Of a stretch of DNA of 6,767 nucleotides, positions 4,399 to 6,767 are shown piece after piece. This DNA is from Alphaproteobacteria bacterium (GTDB taxonomy: Bacteria > Pseudomonadota > Alphaproteobacteria > Rs-D84): NCBI GenBank assembly GCA_017642565.1, contig JAGCOU010000042.1, positions 1 through 6,767 on the forward strand. Direction: 5' to 3'. The stretch's first letter is position 1, and each line of letters opens with the position of its first letter. A program made the translations under genes and the position numbers. A model generated the notes under the pieces. The model did not search any database and was not told where the DNA came from. It saw only the letters and a list, made by a program, of their open reading frames with translations.

Positions 4399-6300
4399 CT
4401 ATTGTTTTTCAGAAAAATCTGCATCCTTGGCATCTTTATTTTCGCCAGATTCTGCTTGTTTTCCTGCTTCTTCAGTTTTTTGGGCTTCTTGGGCGGCTTT
4501 ATAAACCGCTTCACCTAATTTCATAGCCTTTTCAGTTAACGCATCTGTCTTGGCTTTCAAAGATTCAACTGTCGCTTCTGCTTTTGCCAATTCGTCAGCC
4601 AATTCTTTCTTGGCGGTTTCAATGGCTTCGCGTTCTTCGGCACTGATTTTATCGCCATGTTCTTTCAAAGATTTTTCAATACTGAACACCGCGGTTTCTG
4701 CTGTATTTTTTGCTTCGGCTAATTCTTTTTTCTTTTTGTCGTTTTCAGCATTAGCAGCGGCTTCGTCGACCATGCGTTTAATTTCGTCTTCAGACAGTCC
4801 ACCATCAGATTTAATTGAAATCGCTTGTTCTTTGCCCGTGCCTTTATCTTTCGCAGATACATGAACAATACCATTAGCGTCTATATCAAAAGATACTTCG
4901 ATTTGAGGCATACCGCGTGGTGCAGGTGCGATACCTTCCAAATTAAATTGACCCAACAATTTGTTATCTGCAGCCATATCGCGTTCACCCTGGAATACAC
5001 GAATTGTCACCGCAGATTGATTGTCTTCGGCAGTAGAAAAGATTTGTGATTTCTTGGTTGGTATAGTTGTATTTCTGTCGATTAATCTCGTGAATACACC
5101 GCCCAAAGTTTCAATACCGAGCGACAAAGGTGTCACATCTAATAACAAAACATCTTTGACTTCGCCTTTTAAAACACCACCTTGGATAGCTGCACCCATT
5201 GCAACCACTTCGTCTGGGTTAACGCCTTTGTGTGGCTCTTTACCAAAGAATTCTTTGACTGTTTCCGCAACCTTTGGCATACGGGTTTGTCCACCAACCA
5301 AAATAACTTCGTTAATTTGAGATGTTGTAAGGCCAGCGTCTTTCAAAGCCTTTTTGCATGGTTCAATCGTTTTTTCAATCAAATCAGCAACCAAAGATTC
5401 TAATTTTGCGCGTGTCAATGTAGTATTAAAGTGTTTTGGGCCTGTAGCGTCCGCCGTCAAATAAGGCAAGTTAATGTCTGTCGAAGTCTTAGAAGACAAT
5501 TCAATTTTTGCTTTTTCTGCGGCTTCTTTCAATCTCTGCAAAGCCAATTTATCACCAGACAAATCGATACCTGTCTGGGCTTTGAATTCTTCTATTAAAT
5601 ATTTTAATACGCGGGCATCAAAATCAGAACCACCCAATGCAGTATCACCGTTTGTAGATTTAACTTCGAATACACCATCTACGATTTCCAAAATAGACAC
5701 ATCGAATGTTCCGCCACCCAAATCGTAAACCGCGATAATGCCGTCTTTGTCTTTGTCTAAACCATACGCCAAAGCAGCAGCCGTAGGTTCATTAACAATA
5801 CGCAACACATTCAAACCTGCAATACGACCAGCATCTTTTGTAGCCTGACGTTGAGAATCATTAAAATACGCAGGAACAGTAATAACCGCATCCGTAATTG
5901 TTTCGCCTAAATAACTTTCTGCATCTTTTTTAAGTTTTGATAAAATCATAGCAGAAATTTGAGATGGTGCATATTTTTTACCATTCATTTCAACCCACGC
6001 ATCTCCATTGTCGCCTGCGACAATTTTATAAGGAACGCGTTTTTCAATTTCCTTAACCGCAGGACTGTCAAAACGCAACCCCATAAGACGTTTAATTTCA
6101 TAAATAGTGTTTTCAGGATTTGTCACAGCCTGATTCTTTGCAGTAATACCAACCAACTGTTCGCCATTGTTTGTAATAGCAACCACAGATGGTGTAGTGC
6201 GCTGTCCTTCACTGTTTTCAATAATTTTTGGATCTGTTCCGTCCATGAAAGCCATAGCGGAATTAGTTGTTCCAAGGTCAATACCTAATACTTTTGCCAT
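4399..6300 (-). CDS. dnaK: Chaperone protein DnaK (Hsp70)
   Basis: DnaK is the ATP-driven cytoplasmic Hsp70 that binds unfolded chains together with DnaJ and GrpE. The 633-aa product is full length. The nucleotide-binding domain (1 to about 382) shows GIDLGTTNS (6-14), K70 in YEIKRLMG, the NEPTAAALAYG motif (170-180), YDLGGGTFDVS (192-202) and ILVGGQTRMP (333-342). The linker DVLLLDVTPLS (383-393) leads to the beta substrate domain (to about 505) and then the helical lid (to about 605). The tail is short and charged and ends DADFSEKQ; the usual proteobacterial DA[DE]FEEVKD ending is altered after DADF. The start at 6300 has AAGGAG seven bases upstream. A heat-shock-like promoter and its own terminator make it monocistronic. 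No dnaJ or grpE lies beside it. Confidence 0.99.
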   Translation of the reverse strand: MAKVLGIDLGTTNSAMAFMDGTDPKIIENSEGQRTTPSVVAITNNGEQLVGITAKNQAVTNPENTIYEIKRLMGLRFDSPAVKEIEKRVPYKIVAGDNGDAWVEMNGKKYAPSQISAMILSKLKKDAESYLGETITDAVITVPAYFNDSQRQATKDAGRIAGLNVLRIVNEPTAAALAYGLDKDKDGIIAVYDLGGGTFDVSILEIVDGVFEVKSTNGDTALGGSDFDARVLKYLIEEFKAQTGIDLSGDKLALQRLKEAAEKAKIELSSKTSTDINLPYLTADATGPKHFNTTLTRAKLESLVADLIEKTIEPCKKALKDAGLTTSQINEVILVGGQTRMPKVAETVKEFFGKEPHKGVNPDEVVAMGAAIQGGVLKGEVKDVLLLDVTPLSLGIETLGGVFTRLIDRNTTIPTKKSQIFSTAEDNQSAVTIRVFQGERDMAADNKLLGQFNLEGIAPAPRGMPQIEVSFDIDANGIVHVSAKDKGTGKEQAISIKSDGGLSEDEIKRMVDEAAANAENDKKKKELAEAKNTAETAVFSIEKSLKEHGDKISAEEREAIETAKKELADELAKAEATVESLKAKTDALTEKAMKLGEAVYKAAQEAQKTEEAGKQAESGENKDAKDADFSEKQ

Positions 6301-6334
6301 ATTTAAACTCCTTCAAGTTTTTTGCATAACCAAA

Positions 6335-6362
6335 ATATAGTTATAAACAATATGGTTTCAAG
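6335..6362 (-). promoter_or_regulatory. Heat-shock (RpoH-type) promoter of dnaK
   Basis: On the minus strand, CTTGAAA (6362-6356) and CTATAT (6340-6335) are separated by 15 bases (16 after CTTGAA). This fits the alphaproteobacterial sigma-32 pattern, CTTG at -35 and C-Y-TAT-n-T at -10. The same region also reads as a sigma-70 promoter (TTGAAA, 16 bases, TATATT), so both sigma factors may use it. No CIRCE inverted repeat is present, so HrcA control is not indicated. Confidence 0.65.
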
Positions 6363-6401
6363 GGGTCAAAAACATAAATTTTAAAAGTATTTATTCATAA
6401 C

Positions 6402-6425
6402 AAAAAACCACCCAAACGGGTGGTT
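6402..6425 (-). terminator. Terminator of the bL25 gene
   Basis: AACCACCC and GGGTGGTT form an 8-bp stem (6406-6413 with 6418-6425) around a four-base loop, followed on the minus strand by a run of T (6407-6402). It lies 25 bases past the bL25 stop codon and upstream of the dnaK promoter, so dnaK is not read from the ribosomal gene by default. Confidence 0.88.
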
Positions 6426-6450
6426 AAATTTTTTATACCAAACAAAGATA

Positions 6451-6767
6451 TTATTTCTTTGCAGGGGCCGCCTTTGCAGCAGGTGCAGCAGCAGGCGCAG
6501 CAGCTTTCTTTGCATCTGCTTCTTCTGGCATTTTACCACCGATAGTAGCAAACGCCAAATCTGCCATATGCAAGCCCAATTCAATACCTTTTGGTAACAC
6601 CAAATCAGAACCGTGAATTGTGTCGCCAATATTAACATTTGCCAAATCAATTGTGATTTTTTCTGGCATATCAGCAACCAAACCCCGCAACGCAACATTA
6701 CGAACAGCAAAGTTCAAAACACCACCCAATTTAAGACCTTTGGAAACATCTGCATTAATAACTTCCA
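6451..6767 (-). CDS. rplY: 50S ribosomal protein bL25 (Ctc form), N-terminus beyond the window
   Basis: The frame is open through the right edge, and 104 complete codons are visible before TAA (6453-6451). bL25 binds 5S rRNA in the large subunit. The visible part is the C-terminal TL5/Ctc beta domain: EVINADVSKGLKLGGVL, then VRNVALRGLVADMPEKITIDL, then IGDTIHGSDLVLPKGIEL, each given as a landmark. It ends in a low-complexity tail rich in Ala, Lys and Pro, common in alphaproteobacterial members. The 5S-binding N-terminal domain should lie to the right of the window, so the TTG at 6729 is not a start. In many relatives the gene is followed by pth; here a terminator and dnaK follow instead. Confidence 0.93.
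   Translation of the reverse strand, partial: EVINADVSKGLKLGGVLNFAVRNVALRGLVADMPEKITIDLANVNIGDTIHGSDLVLPKGIELGLHMADLAFATIGGKMPEEADAKKAAAPAAAPAAKAAPAKK

Noticed and set aside
4550..5728. Long plus-strand frames opposite dnaK
   Set aside because: They are antisense shadows of the dnaK codon pattern, with no ribosome sites; the minus-strand frame is an unmistakable DnaK.
6381..6710. 109-codon minus-strand frame overlapping bL25
   Set aside because: It is an out-of-frame shadow of the bL25 gene and runs through its terminator.

Overview
The window looks like chromosomal DNA from an AT-rich alphaproteobacterium, possibly a host-associated relative of the Rhodospirillales; the genus cannot be read from it. 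The reasons are an inner-membrane LysM protein of a layout common in that group, a Ctc-type bL25 with an Ala/Lys/Pro tail, a heat-shock-type dnaK promoter of the alphaproteobacterial form, and Shine-Dalgarno sequences (AGGAG, AAGGAG, AGGGG) before most genes. The genetic code appears standard, with TAA, TAG and TGA all used as stops.

Layout, left to right. (1) 1-652, minus strand: two unrecognised genes joined by a 4-base ATGA overlap, a 156-aa Cys/His-containing protein and a small protein cut by the window edge. (2) 653-909: a non-coding stretch whose core (721-870) is about 57% G+C by hand count, against about 28% in 541-660. It carries several short inverted repeats and an exact 20-bp copy of the 3' end of the neighbouring tRNA. 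(3) 910-983, minus: tRNA-Gly(CCC) with encoded CCA, its own promoter and a likely terminator. (4) 1073-2744, minus: a three-gene operon of a membrane-anchored LysM protein and two small helical proteins of unknown function, ending in a strong terminator. (5) 2745-2851: a divergent promoter region with an 8-bp inverted repeat. (6) 2852-3940, plus: a phosphofructokinase-family enzyme with an unusual set of active-site residues. (7) 3942-3967: a terminator shared by converging genes. (8) 3966-4301, minus: a 111-aa protein of unknown function with its own promoter directly after the dnaK terminator. (9) 4399-6300, minus: dnaK, with a heat-shock-like promoter and its own terminator, and no dnaJ beside it. 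(10) 6451-6767, minus: the C-terminal part of ribosomal protein bL25, with a terminator.

The genes do not form one pathway. They are mostly housekeeping units (translation, protein folding, glycolysis, cell envelope), each closed by a compact hairpin terminator. The part least explained by known genes is 680-929, the G+C-rich, hairpin-rich island beside tRNA-Gly with the duplicated tRNA end. It may be the scar of an integrated element, a tRNA-derived repeat or a structured RNA. The second point of interest is the phosphofructokinase, whose phosphoryl-donor residues are neither the usual ATP type nor the usual PPi type.
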